Source: Rhodothermales bacterium (GTDB lineage: Bacteria; Bacteroidota; Rhodothermia; Rhodothermales; UBA10348). From it: a stretch of DNA of 64,000 bases. Location: NCBI GenBank assembly GCA_040221055.1, contig JAVJVN010000014.1:458500-522499 (forward strand). Direction: 5' to 3'. Of the stretch, positions 36,284 through 45,968 are shown piece by piece. Under the pieces are notes generated by a model, which made no database searches, was not told the DNA's origin, and worked only from the letters and a program-made list of their open reading frames with translations. A program made the translations under genes and the position numbers. Position 1 is the first letter of the stretch; each line of letters starts with the position of its first letter.

Positions 36284-38704
36284 ATGCTCCTGAACACCCT
36301 TCGCACCTCTTTCCGACACCTGCGCCGGGACGCCGGTTATGTCCTGCTGAATGTCGGCGGCCTGGCCATCGGGCTGGCCACGTGTCTCGTCATCCTCATG
36401 TACGTACGGACCGAACAATCGGTGGACCGCTTCCATGAGAAGGGGGATCGCATTGTGCGCGCCTGGGCCGTAACCACACTGGGCCCCGAAGAAGCGTCCA
36501 TTGCGTCCACGGCGCATCCGCTGGCTGATTTCGTCCGGGAACGATACACGGAAGTGGAAGCCTCCACCCGGATACTGCCCACGCTGGGCACGACGCTCGT
36601 ATCGACCCCATCCCATTCGGCGTATGAAACCCGCATCCGGGCTGTGGAGCCGTCGTTCTTCGACATGTTCGACGTGCAGTTGGCCGGCGCCGATCCCGTT
36701 CTGGCTCTCGGAGCACCCTACACGGTTGTGCTCACGCCGGCGATGGCGGACCGGTACTTCCCGGACCAGGATCCCGTCGGACAGTCGGTATCCATCGGTT
36801 TCTGGGGATCCCCCCACACGTTCACGGTCACCGGATTGCTCAAGGACGTTCCGGGCCGATCCCGGTTCGCACACGATGCGCTCATTTCCTACGAAACGTA
36901 TGCCGAGCTGCAGAGCGGTGGGGACCGGGCTTCACTCGATGCGTCGTGGAATGCCCTGAATCCGGAGACGTGGTTCCTGTTGGCTCCGGGCGCGGACTGG
37001 CGTGATCTGGACCGCCGGATGTCGCCGGCCGTGACCGAGATTGCCGGGGGCGGGGAGGAGGTGTGGTTCCGGTATCACCTGCAGCCACTGCACGACGTGC
37101 ACCTGGGCGGGCTCGGACTTTCCGTGGATCCGGAGGGGGATCCGGACACGCTGAAGATGTTCAGTGTGATTGCGCTCGTCATTCTGCTCATTGCATGCGC
37201 CAACTACATGAACCTGGCGACGGCGCGCGGGACCCGACGGGCCAGGGAAGTGGGTGTGCGCAAGGTGTTCGGGGCCCGGAAAAGCCAATTGCGCGTGCAG
37301 TTCCTGCTGGAAGCGGGGATATTCACTGTATTGGCGGTCCTCGGAGCTCTGTTGTTGCTGGAACTCTCGGTGTCCTCCATCAACGCCCTGGCGGGCCGTG
37401 TCGTGGTGGACGGGACGTGGTACAGCATGGAGATGCTGGCCTGGCTGGTGGGCATTGCAACGGTTACCACGTTCGTGGCCGGGGCCTATCCGGCATTCTA
37501 TCTGGCCCGGTTCGAGCCGGGCACTATCCTGCGGGGAAGTGACCGTTCGTCGTCGGGAGGTGGAGGCGGCTTCATCCGTCGATTGCTGGTCGTCGGGCAA
37601 TTCGCGGGCGGGATTGCCCTGCTCATGACCACGCTTGGCATCCGTGAACAAATGGCCTACACGGCCGAGAAGGACCTGGGGTTCGATCGGGAGAATGTGA
37701 TGTTCATTCCGGTCCGGACCGGCCCCGAACGGGCACGGGCCAATGAGATTGCCGTACAGATGGGCCAGGTACCCGGCGTTGTGCAGGCGGCGGTGGCCTC
37801 CAACGTTCCCAACGGCATTACACAGGCCCATGGCGTGCGGGTGGTGGACCATGAGGACGATGAAGGTGCCGGGCGACGGGTACTGGCGGCCGATGCCGGC
37901 TACGCCCATGCGCTGGGGCTGGAGATGGCGGCCGGACACTGGTTCCGTGCCGACCGGCCGGTCGATGCGGAAGGGTTCATCCTGAATGAATCGGCGGCAC
38001 GGGCCATGGCGGCGATCATGGACGGTGACGCGTCGGGCGGCGTGCTCGGGTTGACGCTGAACCGCAACGGTCAGGAGGGACCGGTCATCGGGGTGGTCAA
38101 GGATTTCCATTTCTCGGCGCTCCACAGCCCCATTGAGCCGTTGGTCATCTACCATCCGCAGGGCCTGTTCGACCACCGTACGCTGGTGCTCCGCGTGGAG
38201 CCGGGAACGGAGGTGCTGGACCGGATCCGGGCCGCTTGGGAGGTGCAGGCGCCGGGCGTTCCGTTTGAATACGAGTTCCTGGACGCAAGTGTGGCCGCGC
38301 TCTACGAGTCGGAGCGGTTGGCGGGGCGGTTGTTCGGACTGTTTTCCGGACTGGGCATCGTGGTGGCGTGCCTCGGCCTGTTCGGATTGGCGGCCTATAC
38401 GGCCCATCGGCGGAAGAAGGAAATCGGCATCCGGAAGGTACTGGGAGCCGGTCTGGGCTCTGTCATGGTGCTCCTGTCGCGAGAATTCGTTGTACTCGTC
38501 GGCCTGGCCGTTGTAGTGGCCGCGCCGGTTTCGGTGTGGCTGCTCGATGGTTGGTTGGATGCGTTTGCCTACCGGGTCGGACTGAACGCGTGGGTGTTTG
38601 TGGTGCCGACCCTGGCCGCCCTCGGCATTGCCCTCGTGACGGTTTCCGGGCAGGCGCTCCGGGCCGCCCTCGCCAACCCCGTGGACAGTCTGCGGAGCGA
38701 GTAA
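36284..38704 (+). CDS. FtsX/MacB-type ABC transporter permease, copy 1
   Basis: The 806-residue protein has the layout common in Bacteroidota: one N-terminal span, a periplasmic MacB-like domain, three spans (about 290-440), a second periplasmic domain and three C-terminal spans ending NPVDSLRSE. The motif GVRKVFGARKSQLRVQFLLE and its second-half counterpart GIRKVLGAGLGSVMVLL follow the FtsX-like permease pattern. Such permeases act in lipoprotein or toxic-compound export, or in signalling; the substrate is not known. No ABC ATPase is encoded nearby. A paralogue starts 4 bp after the stop. Confidence 0.88.
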   Translation: MLLNTLRTSFRHLRRDAGYVLLNVGGLAIGLATCLVILMYVRTEQSVDRFHEKGDRIVRAWAVTTLGPEEASIASTAHPLADFVRERYTEVEASTRILPTLGTTLVSTPSHSAYETRIRAVEPSFFDMFDVQLAGADPVLALGAPYTVVLTPAMADRYFPDQDPVGQSVSIGFWGSPHTFTVTGLLKDVPGRSRFAHDALISYETYAELQSGGDRASLDASWNALNPETWFLLAPGADWRDLDRRMSPAVTEIAGGGEEVWFRYHLQPLHDVHLGGLGLSVDPEGDPDTLKMFSVIALVILLIACANYMNLATARGTRRAREVGVRKVFGARKSQLRVQFLLEAGIFTVLAVLGALLLLELSVSSINALAGRVVVDGTWYSMEMLAWLVGIATVTTFVAGAYPAFYLARFEPGTILRGSDRSSSGGGGGFIRRLLVVGQFAGGIALLMTTLGIREQMAYTAEKDLGFDRENVMFIPVRTGPERARANEIAVQMGQVPGVVQAAVASNVPNGITQAHGVRVVDHEDDEGAGRRVLAADAGYAHALGLEMAAGHWFRADRPVDAEGFILNESAARAMAAIMDGDASGGVLGLTLNRNGQEGPVIGVVKDFHFSALHSPIEPLVIYHPQGLFDHRTLVLRVEPGTEVLDRIRAAWEVQAPGVPFEYEFLDASVAALYESERLAGRLFGLFSGLGIVVACLGLFGLAAYTAHRRKKEIGIRKVLGAGLGSVMVLLSREFVVLVGLAVVVAAPVSVWLLDGWLDAFAYRVGLNAWVFVVPTLAALGIALVTVSGQALRAALANPVDSLRSE

Positions 38705-38708
38705 CATC

Positions 38709-41078
38709 ATGCTGCTGACGAACCACCTGCAGTCGGTTGTTCGGCACGCACGCCGCAACCCGGGTTTTTCACTGGTCAATGTGTTCGGTCTGGCCGTGGC
38801 CTTCATGGCCGTCATCGGCATAGCCATGTTTGTCCGGGGCGAACGGGCCATGGATGATTTCCACGACCAGGCCGATCGGTTGTACCGGCTCAACAAGGTG
38901 GTTACCCCTCCGGAGGGAGGCGAGGAACGGCACGCCATCACGTCGGGGCTCATGGGCCCGACGCTGGCTCGGGAGCAGGCCGATGTGGAAGCAGCGGTGC
39001 GCGTACTGCCGTGGTTCAGTCCGCTCATGACGGGACCGGAGGAGAACAAGCGACTGTTGTCGGACATCCTGCTTGTGGACGCGAATTTCTTTGAGGTCTT
39101 CGATTTCGATCTGGTCCGCGGCGACCCGTCCTTGGTCCTCGCGCAGCCGGCGACCGCGGTGGTTACCGAAGCATTGGCGACGGAATTGTTCGGCACGGCC
39201 GACCCGATTGGCCGCACGGTCCAGAGCGTCGGGGACGTGGAGTACACCATCACCGGTGTGGCGGCAGATCCGCCGGGGAACTCACATCTGACGTTCAGCA
39301 TCCTGCTGTCATGGGAGACGACGGTGCCCGGGGTCGGGCCGCTGAACTGGGCCTGGCTGAACAACTGGCTCACGCAGGTCCACTACACGTATGTGTTGCT
39401 GTCGGACCAAGCCGCGGCGGAACGCATGGCCGACGTGTTTCCGGCGTTCATGGAGACCCATTTTCCGGAACGGGCCCGGGAGTATCAGCTGTATCTGCAA
39501 CCGCTCAGCGAAATCTATCTTGGCTCGTCGGACCTCCAATTCGTGACAGGCATCCGCACGGGGAATGGACTGCTGGTCCGGGTTCTGATGGTCGTCGGTA
39601 TGCTCATCCTGCTGTTGGCCTGCCTCAACTTCACCAACATGTCACTCGCGCGGGCCTTCCAGCGCCTGCCGGAAGTCGGCGTCCGGCGCGCCCTGGGTGC
39701 CGGGGCCGCACAATTAGCCGCCCAGTTCCTGTGGGAGTCGGTGGCCTACGTTGTCGGCTCCCTGCTGTTGGCAGCAGTTGTCGTCCAGGCCCTGCTTCCG
39801 TTGTTGGCGGAGAATGCGGCCTACAGCCTCGGGTGGCACTGTGATGTATTGGGCTTGATCGTGCTCCTGGCCGTGGCGGCCGTAGCCATTGCCGGGGTCT
39901 ACCCTGCGGTCATGTTGGCGCGTCGGGGGGGCGCTCGTCATCACCGTTCTTCGCACCGGATCCGGCGCGTGCTCGTGGTCGGGCAGTTTGCAGCGACAAT
40001 CGCGCTACTGATTGTGACGTCGGTGGTCTTCCGGCAGACCCGATTCGTCCAGACGCGTTCGCCCGGGTTCGATACCGATCAATTGATGGTGGTTCGCATG
40101 GCCGACTCGGCGGTGGCGGCACAGGCCGAAGCGTTCAAGACGTCGGTCCTGGCACTGCCGGGTGTGACGGGCGCCTCCATCACATCGAACGTGCCCGGGC
40201 AGACGACCATGTCGTTCACGGTCGTGCCAGAGGGCGTATCGGGAGATTCCGACCGCACATCGAATGTCATGCGCGTCGGGGACGATGCATTCTACGCCAC
40301 CTATGGCCTGACGTTGGTCGACGGGCGGTTCCCGGATGCATCCCGGCCCTCTGATATCTCGGATGCGGTGGTCATCAATGAACGCGCGGCAGCTGCCTGG
40401 GGATGGGCCGATCCGGTAGGGATGACCTTGACCGTAAGCGGCGAAATCCAGGATGCGACCGTCATTGGTGTTGTTGAGGACTTCCACTATGAATCCCTCC
40501 ACCATGCGGTCTCTCCATTGGTCATGTACCACTCGCCGCGCGCCAATTACCTGACGGTCCGCTTCATGGCGGACCGGGCCGCGGATATCCGTGAAGGCGT
40601 CGAAGCAACATGGAAGCAATTTGACGCGGCCGTGCCGGTCTCGGCCTGGTTCATGGATGCGGCCTGGGCGGAGCTTTATGCACAGGAACAGCGGCTGACC
40701 ACCGTATTGCTGCTGTTCGTCGGCTTGACGCTGGTGGTGGCCTGCCTGGGCCTGCTCGGTCTGGCCATCCTTGTGACCACGCAGCGGCAGAAGGAGATCG
40801 GTATACGCAAGGCATTGGGCGCCTCGTCGACGCGCATTGTCCGGTTGGTGAGTGGGGAGTTCGTGGCGCTTGTCCTGGCCGGAGCCGTGCTGGCGCTTCC
40901 CGTCGCATGGATGGTAACCGATCGCTGGCTCTCCGGGTTTTCGTACCGCGTGGATGCAGGGGGTGTCTCCCTGCTCCTGCCTGTTGTGGGAGCCGTCGTG
41001 CTGGCCGGGCTGTCGGTCGGCGTGCAGGCGTTGCGGTCGGCACGAATGAATCCTGTCGACAGTTTGCGGAGCGAATAG
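38709..41078 (+). CDS. FtsX/MacB-type ABC transporter permease, copy 2
   Basis: The 789-residue protein is a paralogue of the preceding permease with the same eight-span, two-periplasmic-domain layout (GVRRALGAGAAQLAAQFLWE in the middle, GIRKALGASSTRIVRLVSGEF near the end) and the same C-terminal MNPVDSLRSE. The two are only 4 bp apart, so they form a tandem, probably co-translated pair that may act as a heterodimer. The ATPase is missing locally and must be encoded elsewhere. Confidence 0.88.
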   Translation: MLLTNHLQSVVRHARRNPGFSLVNVFGLAVAFMAVIGIAMFVRGERAMDDFHDQADRLYRLNKVVTPPEGGEERHAITSGLMGPTLAREQADVEAAVRVLPWFSPLMTGPEENKRLLSDILLVDANFFEVFDFDLVRGDPSLVLAQPATAVVTEALATELFGTADPIGRTVQSVGDVEYTITGVAADPPGNSHLTFSILLSWETTVPGVGPLNWAWLNNWLTQVHYTYVLLSDQAAAERMADVFPAFMETHFPERAREYQLYLQPLSEIYLGSSDLQFVTGIRTGNGLLVRVLMVVGMLILLLACLNFTNMSLARAFQRLPEVGVRRALGAGAAQLAAQFLWESVAYVVGSLLLAAVVVQALLPLLAENAAYSLGWHCDVLGLIVLLAVAAVAIAGVYPAVMLARRGGARHHRSSHRIRRVLVVGQFAATIALLIVTSVVFRQTRFVQTRSPGFDTDQLMVVRMADSAVAAQAEAFKTSVLALPGVTGASITSNVPGQTTMSFTVVPEGVSGDSDRTSNVMRVGDDAFYATYGLTLVDGRFPDASRPSDISDAVVINERAAAAWGWADPVGMTLTVSGEIQDATVIGVVEDFHYESLHHAVSPLVMYHSPRANYLTVRFMADRAADIREGVEATWKQFDAAVPVSAWFMDAAWAELYAQEQRLTTVLLLFVGLTLVVACLGLLGLAILVTTQRQKEIGIRKALGASSTRIVRLVSGEFVALVLAGAVLALPVAWMVTDRWLSGFSYRVDAGGVSLLLPVVGAVVLAGLSVGVQALRSARMNPVDSLRSE

Positions 41079-41138
41079 CGTCGCCGGATAAGTACTGATT
41101 TCTGGACGGTCTGAATGGACTGCGTCGTACCTTGCGGT

Positions 41139-42527
41139 ATGAACAATCTCGACCTGACGCCCCACGACCAGGCCATGTTGGCCGGAGAGGAGGGGCCCGC
41201 CGTTGAAATGGCCATGCGCATTTTGGTGCGGATGATGCCGGTATTCGGGGCGACCCGCCTCATGGACGTGTCCGCGGCGCACATCGATTCGAGTGTGTAC
41301 ATGGGTCCGGCGACCATGGAGTATGCCGAGCGGCTGGCCGAACTGGGTGCGCGCGTGCGCGTGCCCTCGACGCTCAATGTGGCCGGCGTGGACGAACACG
41401 GCTGGTCGGACTGGTCGGTGCCGTCCGGTGTCGCCGACGGTGCCATCCGGCAGATGCGGGCCTATGAAAAAATGGGATGCATCCAGACATGGACCTGCGC
41501 GCCGTACCAGACGGAGCATCGTCCGGTCTTCGGGCAGCAGATTGCCGCAGGAGAGTCGAATGCCATCTGCTTCTTCAATTCGGTGATCGGGGCCAGGACG
41601 GCCCGGTATCCGGACTTGTTGGACATCTGTGCGGCCATAACGGGCCGTGTGCCGGCCGCTGGCCTGCATCTGGACAGCGGCCGGCATGGAACGCTGAGGG
41701 TGGACCTGGTGGGCGTGCCACAGCGGGTGCAGGAATCCGATGCGTTCTGGCCGGTGCTCGGCATTCTGCTGGGCAAGCTTTCCGGTGATGGCGTGCCGGT
41801 GGTGACGGGAATTGAGGTGAAGCCGAGCGATGACGACCAGAAGGCCGTGTGTGCCGGCGCGGCCAGTTCGGGCGCCGTGGCGCTGTATCACATGGTGGGC
41901 ATCACGCCCGAGGCGCCCACGGAAGAAGCCGCGTTCGGGGGACGGCCCGCGCCGAAGGTGGTCACGGCGGGCATGGAAGAAATGCGCGCCGTCTGGCGCG
42001 CGATGTCGGCCAGCCGCCCGGACGATGGGGGCAACGGCGTCATTCCGGCCGGGAGTTCGGGAGCCATCGAGCCATTGCGAACCGCGCCCGGCAGTCAGGG
42101 AGACGGTGCGGCAGGCAGCGTCCCGGCCGAGGGGCCGGGCGCCCTGGACATGGTGCTGCTCGGCAGTCCGCATTTCAGTTTTGACGAATTCCGGCGCCTG
42201 GCGAAGCTCGTCGAGGGACGCAAGCGGAATCCGGATGTCCAGTTCCTGATTACGTGCAGCCGATCGGTCCGCATGTTGGTCGAACACGGGGGCCTGCTCG
42301 AGCCCATTGCCTCGTTCGGTGCCCGGATTACCGTCGACACGTGCCCGCTCACCAGCCCCATGTTGTCGAAGCGGATTGGCACCATCATGACGAATTCGGC
42401 CAAGTACTCGTATTACTCCCCGGGCCTCCTTGGAACGGGCGTGGTCTACGGATCCCTGGAGGACTGCGTGGAGTCCGCGGTCAGCGGCCGCGTGGTCCGT
42501 GACGAAAGCCTGTGGGTAGCGGCATGA
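41139..42527 (+). CDS. Aconitase X, large (catalytic) subunit
   Basis: The 462-residue protein is AcnX, formerly DUF521. It begins LTPHDQAMLAGEEGPAVEMAM and has three Cys expected to bind an iron or iron-sulfur centre: C120 (TWTCAPYQ), C373 (LITCSRS) and C402 (VDTCPLTSP). Known AcnX enzymes are cis-3-hydroxy-L-proline dehydratases in bacteria and phosphomevalonate dehydratases in archaea. Residues about 289-334 form a Gly/Ser/Pro-rich insertion not expected in the family. The start ATG 41139 is the first with the conserved N-terminus. ATGA overlap couples it to the small subunit. Confidence 0.85.
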   Translation: MNNLDLTPHDQAMLAGEEGPAVEMAMRILVRMMPVFGATRLMDVSAAHIDSSVYMGPATMEYAERLAELGARVRVPSTLNVAGVDEHGWSDWSVPSGVADGAIRQMRAYEKMGCIQTWTCAPYQTEHRPVFGQQIAAGESNAICFFNSVIGARTARYPDLLDICAAITGRVPAAGLHLDSGRHGTLRVDLVGVPQRVQESDAFWPVLGILLGKLSGDGVPVVTGIEVKPSDDDQKAVCAGAASSGAVALYHMVGITPEAPTEEAAFGGRPAPKVVTAGMEEMRAVWRAMSASRPDDGGNGVIPAGSSGAIEPLRTAPGSQGDGAAGSVPAEGPGALDMVLLGSPHFSFDEFRRLAKLVEGRKRNPDVQFLITCSRSVRMLVEHGGLLEPIASFGARITVDTCPLTSPMLSKRIGTIMTNSAKYSYYSPGLLGTGVVYGSLEDCVESAVSGRVVRDESLWVAA

Positions 42528-42952
42528 ACCATCGGGAAATCAAACATACCATGATCGGCGAGGCGGTGGTGCCCGGAGTGGCGGAAGGCGAGGTCCTGGT
42601 GAGCACCGAGCCGTTGTCCTTCTGGGGCGGCTACAGCGGCCAGACCGGCGAAATCATTGACCGTCGGCATCCGCTGTCGGGCCAGAATGCGGCGGGCAAG
42701 ATCCTGGTGCTGCCGTTTACGCGGGGCTCGTCCACGACAACGGCCATTTTCCTGGAAGCCGTTCGCGCAGGCGTGGCGCCGGCCGGGCTGGTCATGGACC
42801 GTCCGGACGTGTTCCTTACTCTTGCAAGTGTCGTTGCCGAGGAAATGTACGGGCAGGTCGTGCCCATCATCGCGCTGAATGCCGACGATTTCGCGTCCCT
42901 GAAGTCCGGCTCCCGGCTGCGTATTGAAAACGAAACCATCCATCTGCCATGA
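42524..42952 (+). CDS. Aconitase X, small (swivel) subunit
   Basis: The 142-residue protein is the swivelling domain of AcnX (DUF126), seen in GGYSGQTGEIIDRRHPLSG and GKILVLPFTRGSSTTTAIFL. It closes over the active site of the large subunit. Here it is a separate gene overlapping the large-subunit stop by ATGA, the two-subunit form best known from archaea and found in some bacteria. Its own stop overlaps the next gene by ATGA, so all three are translationally coupled. Confidence 0.88.
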   Translation: MNHREIKHTMIGEAVVPGVAEGEVLVSTEPLSFWGGYSGQTGEIIDRRHPLSGQNAAGKILVLPFTRGSSTTTAIFLEAVRAGVAPAGLVMDRPDVFLTLASVVAEEMYGQVVPIIALNADDFASLKSGSRLRIENETIHLP

Positions 42953-44079
42953 AACGCATCGGACGGCTCCGGTCCAATTTGTTTTCGTCGTTGATCCCGA
43001 ACGGAATTCCGGCCATCTTCCCGGCCACGGTCCTGCTCTTGGGGCTCGCCGCGTGTTCCGCATCCCCCGAACCCCGTGTCATCCTCATCACACTCGATGG
43101 GCTGCGCTGGGAGGAACTGTTCACGGGCGTCGACGACTGGCTCCTGGAATCGGACTATACGGGCGACAAGGTGCTCATGCGAGAGCGGTACGATGCCGCG
43201 ACGCCCGAAGAACGCCGGGCGCGTCTCATGCCGTTCATGTGGTCGACCATCGCCGCGGAAGGTCAACTCTACGGAAACCGCCACGTGGACAGCCGTGCCG
43301 ATCTGCGCAGCACGCAGGTGTTTTCGTATCCGGGCTACAACACGATCCTGACGGGCGCCATCGATACCTCCATCACGAGCAACGACAAGGTCCCCAACCG
43401 GAATACGACCGTTCTGGAATGGGTGAACCGGCAGCCGGGATTCGAGGGCCGGGTGGCCGCCACGGGATCGTGGGACGTGTTTCCCTACATCCTGAATGAA
43501 GCCCGCGCGGGTTTCCCCGTGAACGCCGGATTCGAGACCTGGGAGCCCCCGCGCTCCGACGCCGAGGCCCTCGTGAACCAACTCCAGACGCAGATCCCGT
43601 CGCCCTGGCGGACGGTCCGGCTGGATGCCTTCACGCATCATTATGCCCTCGAAACGCTGCGCACCGATCGGCCGCGCCTCCTCTATATTGCCTACGGCGA
43701 AACGGATGATTTCGCGCACGACGGCGACTACGACCAGTACCTGGATGCCGCGAACCGTACAGACCGCTTCATTGCCGACATCTGGGACTGGGTGCAGGCC
43801 GACCCGGAATACGCCGGACGCACGACGCTCATCCTGACCACGGACCACGGCCGCGGCGCCCAGGATCGCTGGATCGGGCACGGCATTGACTGGATCGGTT
43901 CGAACGCCATCTGGATGGCCGCCATCGGCCCGGACGTGCCCGCGATGGGTGAAAACACGCCCGGCCAGGTGTACCAGACGCAGGTCGCCGCCACGGTGGC
44001 CGCCGCGCTCGGCCTGGACTGGGTAACGGGTTCCGGCGGGCAGGCCGGCGAACCCGTCCGCGCCATGATGCCCGATTGA
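42949..44079 (+). CDS. Alkaline-phosphatase-superfamily lipoprotein
   Basis: The 376-residue protein has a lipobox (LLGLAACSA, C36) and an alkaline phosphatase/sulfatase-superfamily fold: ILITLDGLRWEELF with the first metal Asp, a nucleophile region near SYPGYNTILTG, GETDDFAHDGDYDQY, TTDHGRGA and GHGIDW with later metal ligands. It likely cleaves a phosphate or sulfate ester, or a diester, from the outer or periplasmic face. It is coupled to the AcnX small subunit by ATGA, which is hard to explain by location alone because AcnX is cytoplasmic. Confidence 0.78.
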   Translation: MKRIGRLRSNLFSSLIPNGIPAIFPATVLLLGLAACSASPEPRVILITLDGLRWEELFTGVDDWLLESDYTGDKVLMRERYDAATPEERRARLMPFMWSTIAAEGQLYGNRHVDSRADLRSTQVFSYPGYNTILTGAIDTSITSNDKVPNRNTTVLEWVNRQPGFEGRVAATGSWDVFPYILNEARAGFPVNAGFETWEPPRSDAEALVNQLQTQIPSPWRTVRLDAFTHHYALETLRTDRPRLLYIAYGETDDFAHDGDYDQYLDAANRTDRFIADIWDWVQADPEYAGRTTLILTTDHGRGAQDRWIGHGIDWIGSNAIWMAAIGPDVPAMGENTPGQVYQTQVAATVAAALGLDWVTGSGGQAGEPVRAMMPD

Positions 44080-44080
44080 C

Positions 44081-45958
44081 ATGCAGAACGAACAACACGA
44101 TCTCGACCTCTTCTTCCTCGGCCCGAAATCCGAGCAGCGGGAATTCCTGAGCGAAATCCTGCAGCTGGTCATGAACGACCACGTGTTCTGGCGCCGCAAC
44201 TACTGGCCCAAGGATCCGCCCGCCATCCCCTACAGCAAGGTGCACGGCGAACAGGCGCGGCACTTCCGCGAACGGTTCTTCACGGAGCTCTTTCGGCTGA
44301 TTTCCGAACTCAAGCTGGACGTTCCGGTGTTCTCCCCGCGCTACATGGCGCACATGATTTCGGAGACCAACCTGCCGTCGCTGATCTCCTACTTCGCGAC
44401 GCTCCTCTACAACCCGAACAACGTCTCGAGCGAGGCCTCGCCCGTCACCATCCGGTACGAGCTCCAGGTGGGCAAGCAGTTCGCCGAACTGTTCGGATTC
44501 CCTCCGGATGATGCATTCGGCCACCTGACTTCGGGCGGCACCGTGGCGAACTACGAATCGCTCTGGTATGCGATGGCCGGACGTACGTTACCCGTGGCCA
44601 TCGCCCTGGCATCCGATGCGCCGCCGCGCGGCCCGGACGCGCTCTGGGAGCTCATGAACGTACCGCTCGCCGACGTGCAACTCCGCCTGAACCGGTTCCT
44701 GGCGCCCGACCCGGAGGCGCGGTTCGCGGCCCTGCGTGAGCACATGATTGGCTACAAGGGACTCATGGGATTCGCGCGCGCGGCCGAGGAGGCCTTCGAT
44801 GCGCCCTGGGTGGAACCTGTCCTGGTAGCGCCCCGGACGGCTCACTATTCCTGGTCGCGCGCGTTGTCGGTGATCGGCATCGGGAAGCACAATGTGTGCC
44901 GCGTAGAGGTGGACGCTGCGTTCCGGACCGTGCCGGAGGCGCTTGAGGACGTGCTGCGGACCTGCATGGCCGAGCGGCGCCCGGTCTGGCAGATCGTGAC
45001 CGTGCTCGGCGCTACGGAATTCGGCTCGGTCGACCCCGTGGACCGGCTGGTGGACGTCCGCAACCGGCTCGCCGGGGAAGGGATGTACGCCCCCATCCAC
45101 GCCGACGGCGCCTACGGCGGGTATTTCGCGACCATGTTCCGTGAAGGAGTGGGCGGCCCGGATGTCGATGCACCAGCGGCCCCTGCAGACGAGGCGGTTC
45201 GAGCCGCATTCGTTGGGCTCGGCGGTGCCGAGTCGGTGACCGTAGACCCGCACAAGGCTGGATACACCCCCTACGGAGCCGGATCCATCGTCATCAAGCA
45301 CGGGTTCCTGAAGGACCTGGTGGCGGAGACGGCTCCGTATTGCCTGGACCGGGAGGATACCACGGAAGCATCGTCCCCTCAGCCCCAGCTGGGCAAATTC
45401 ATCCTGGAGGGATCAAAACCCGGCGCGGCGGCCGCATCGGTGTGGTTCTCGCATCGGCTTATTCCGCTCAACATGGACGGATACGGGCGCCAACTCGCTA
45501 CACTGTGCCGTGTGACGGCGGACGTGCATGCGCGGATCGGGGAAATCGGTGCGGCGGCAGCAGTCGGTTCCGACGTCGACGCCCCGCAACTTGTATCCCT
45601 GTATCCCCCGCAACTGAACCTGCTGTGCATTTTGGCCGTGCCGCCGGGCGTCCAGCGGCTGAGCGACGTCAACGCCCTGAACGAGCAGCTCGCGGCCCGA
45701 TTCGGCGTCAAGGACGTCATGAGCATCCAGAGTTACGACTACCTGGTGTCGCGGACCACCGTGGCCACCGACATGCCGGCCGTTGCCGCGTGCCCGTCGC
45801 TGGCCGGCTTGGACCTCGACGCCGAAAACGTCTCCGTGCTGCGCCTCGTGTTCATGAACCGCTGGTTCGAGGGACTCAACGAACACGGCGAATCGTATCG
45901 CGAGAATTTCCTGGCCGTGCTGCAGTCCGAGGCTGCGCGGTTGTGGTTGTCCCGTTGA
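44081..45958 (+). CDS. Large PLP-dependent group II decarboxylase (tyrosine-decarboxylase-like)
   Basis: The 625-residue protein is a fold-type I decarboxylase. PLP binds K392 in VDPHKAGYTPYGAG; HLTSGGTVANYESL and FILEGSKPGAAAA are family blocks. Length and these motifs resemble the approximately 620-residue tyrosine decarboxylase of Enterococcus rather than the 470-residue glutamate decarboxylases, so an aromatic amino acid is a fair guess; aspartate is also possible. It starts 1 nt after the phosphatase stop, ending the AcnX operon. The stop is 10 bp from the convergent merA gene. Confidence 0.85.
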   Translation: MQNEQHDLDLFFLGPKSEQREFLSEILQLVMNDHVFWRRNYWPKDPPAIPYSKVHGEQARHFRERFFTELFRLISELKLDVPVFSPRYMAHMISETNLPSLISYFATLLYNPNNVSSEASPVTIRYELQVGKQFAELFGFPPDDAFGHLTSGGTVANYESLWYAMAGRTLPVAIALASDAPPRGPDALWELMNVPLADVQLRLNRFLAPDPEARFAALREHMIGYKGLMGFARAAEEAFDAPWVEPVLVAPRTAHYSWSRALSVIGIGKHNVCRVEVDAAFRTVPEALEDVLRTCMAERRPVWQIVTVLGATEFGSVDPVDRLVDVRNRLAGEGMYAPIHADGAYGGYFATMFREGVGGPDVDAPAAPADEAVRAAFVGLGGAESVTVDPHKAGYTPYGAGSIVIKHGFLKDLVAETAPYCLDREDTTEASSPQPQLGKFILEGSKPGAAAASVWFSHRLIPLNMDGYGRQLATLCRVTADVHARIGEIGAAAAVGSDVDAPQLVSLYPPQLNLLCILAVPPGVQRLSDVNALNEQLAARFGVKDVMSIQSYDYLVSRTTVATDMPAVAACPSLAGLDLDAENVSVLRLVFMNRWFEGLNEHGESYRENFLAVLQSEAARLWLSR

Positions 45959-45968
45959 TCCAGCGGGA

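Noticed and set aside
41139..42952. Reading aconitase X as a second TCA aconitase
   Set aside because: It belongs to the separate AcnX group with different cysteines and known activity on other substrates.
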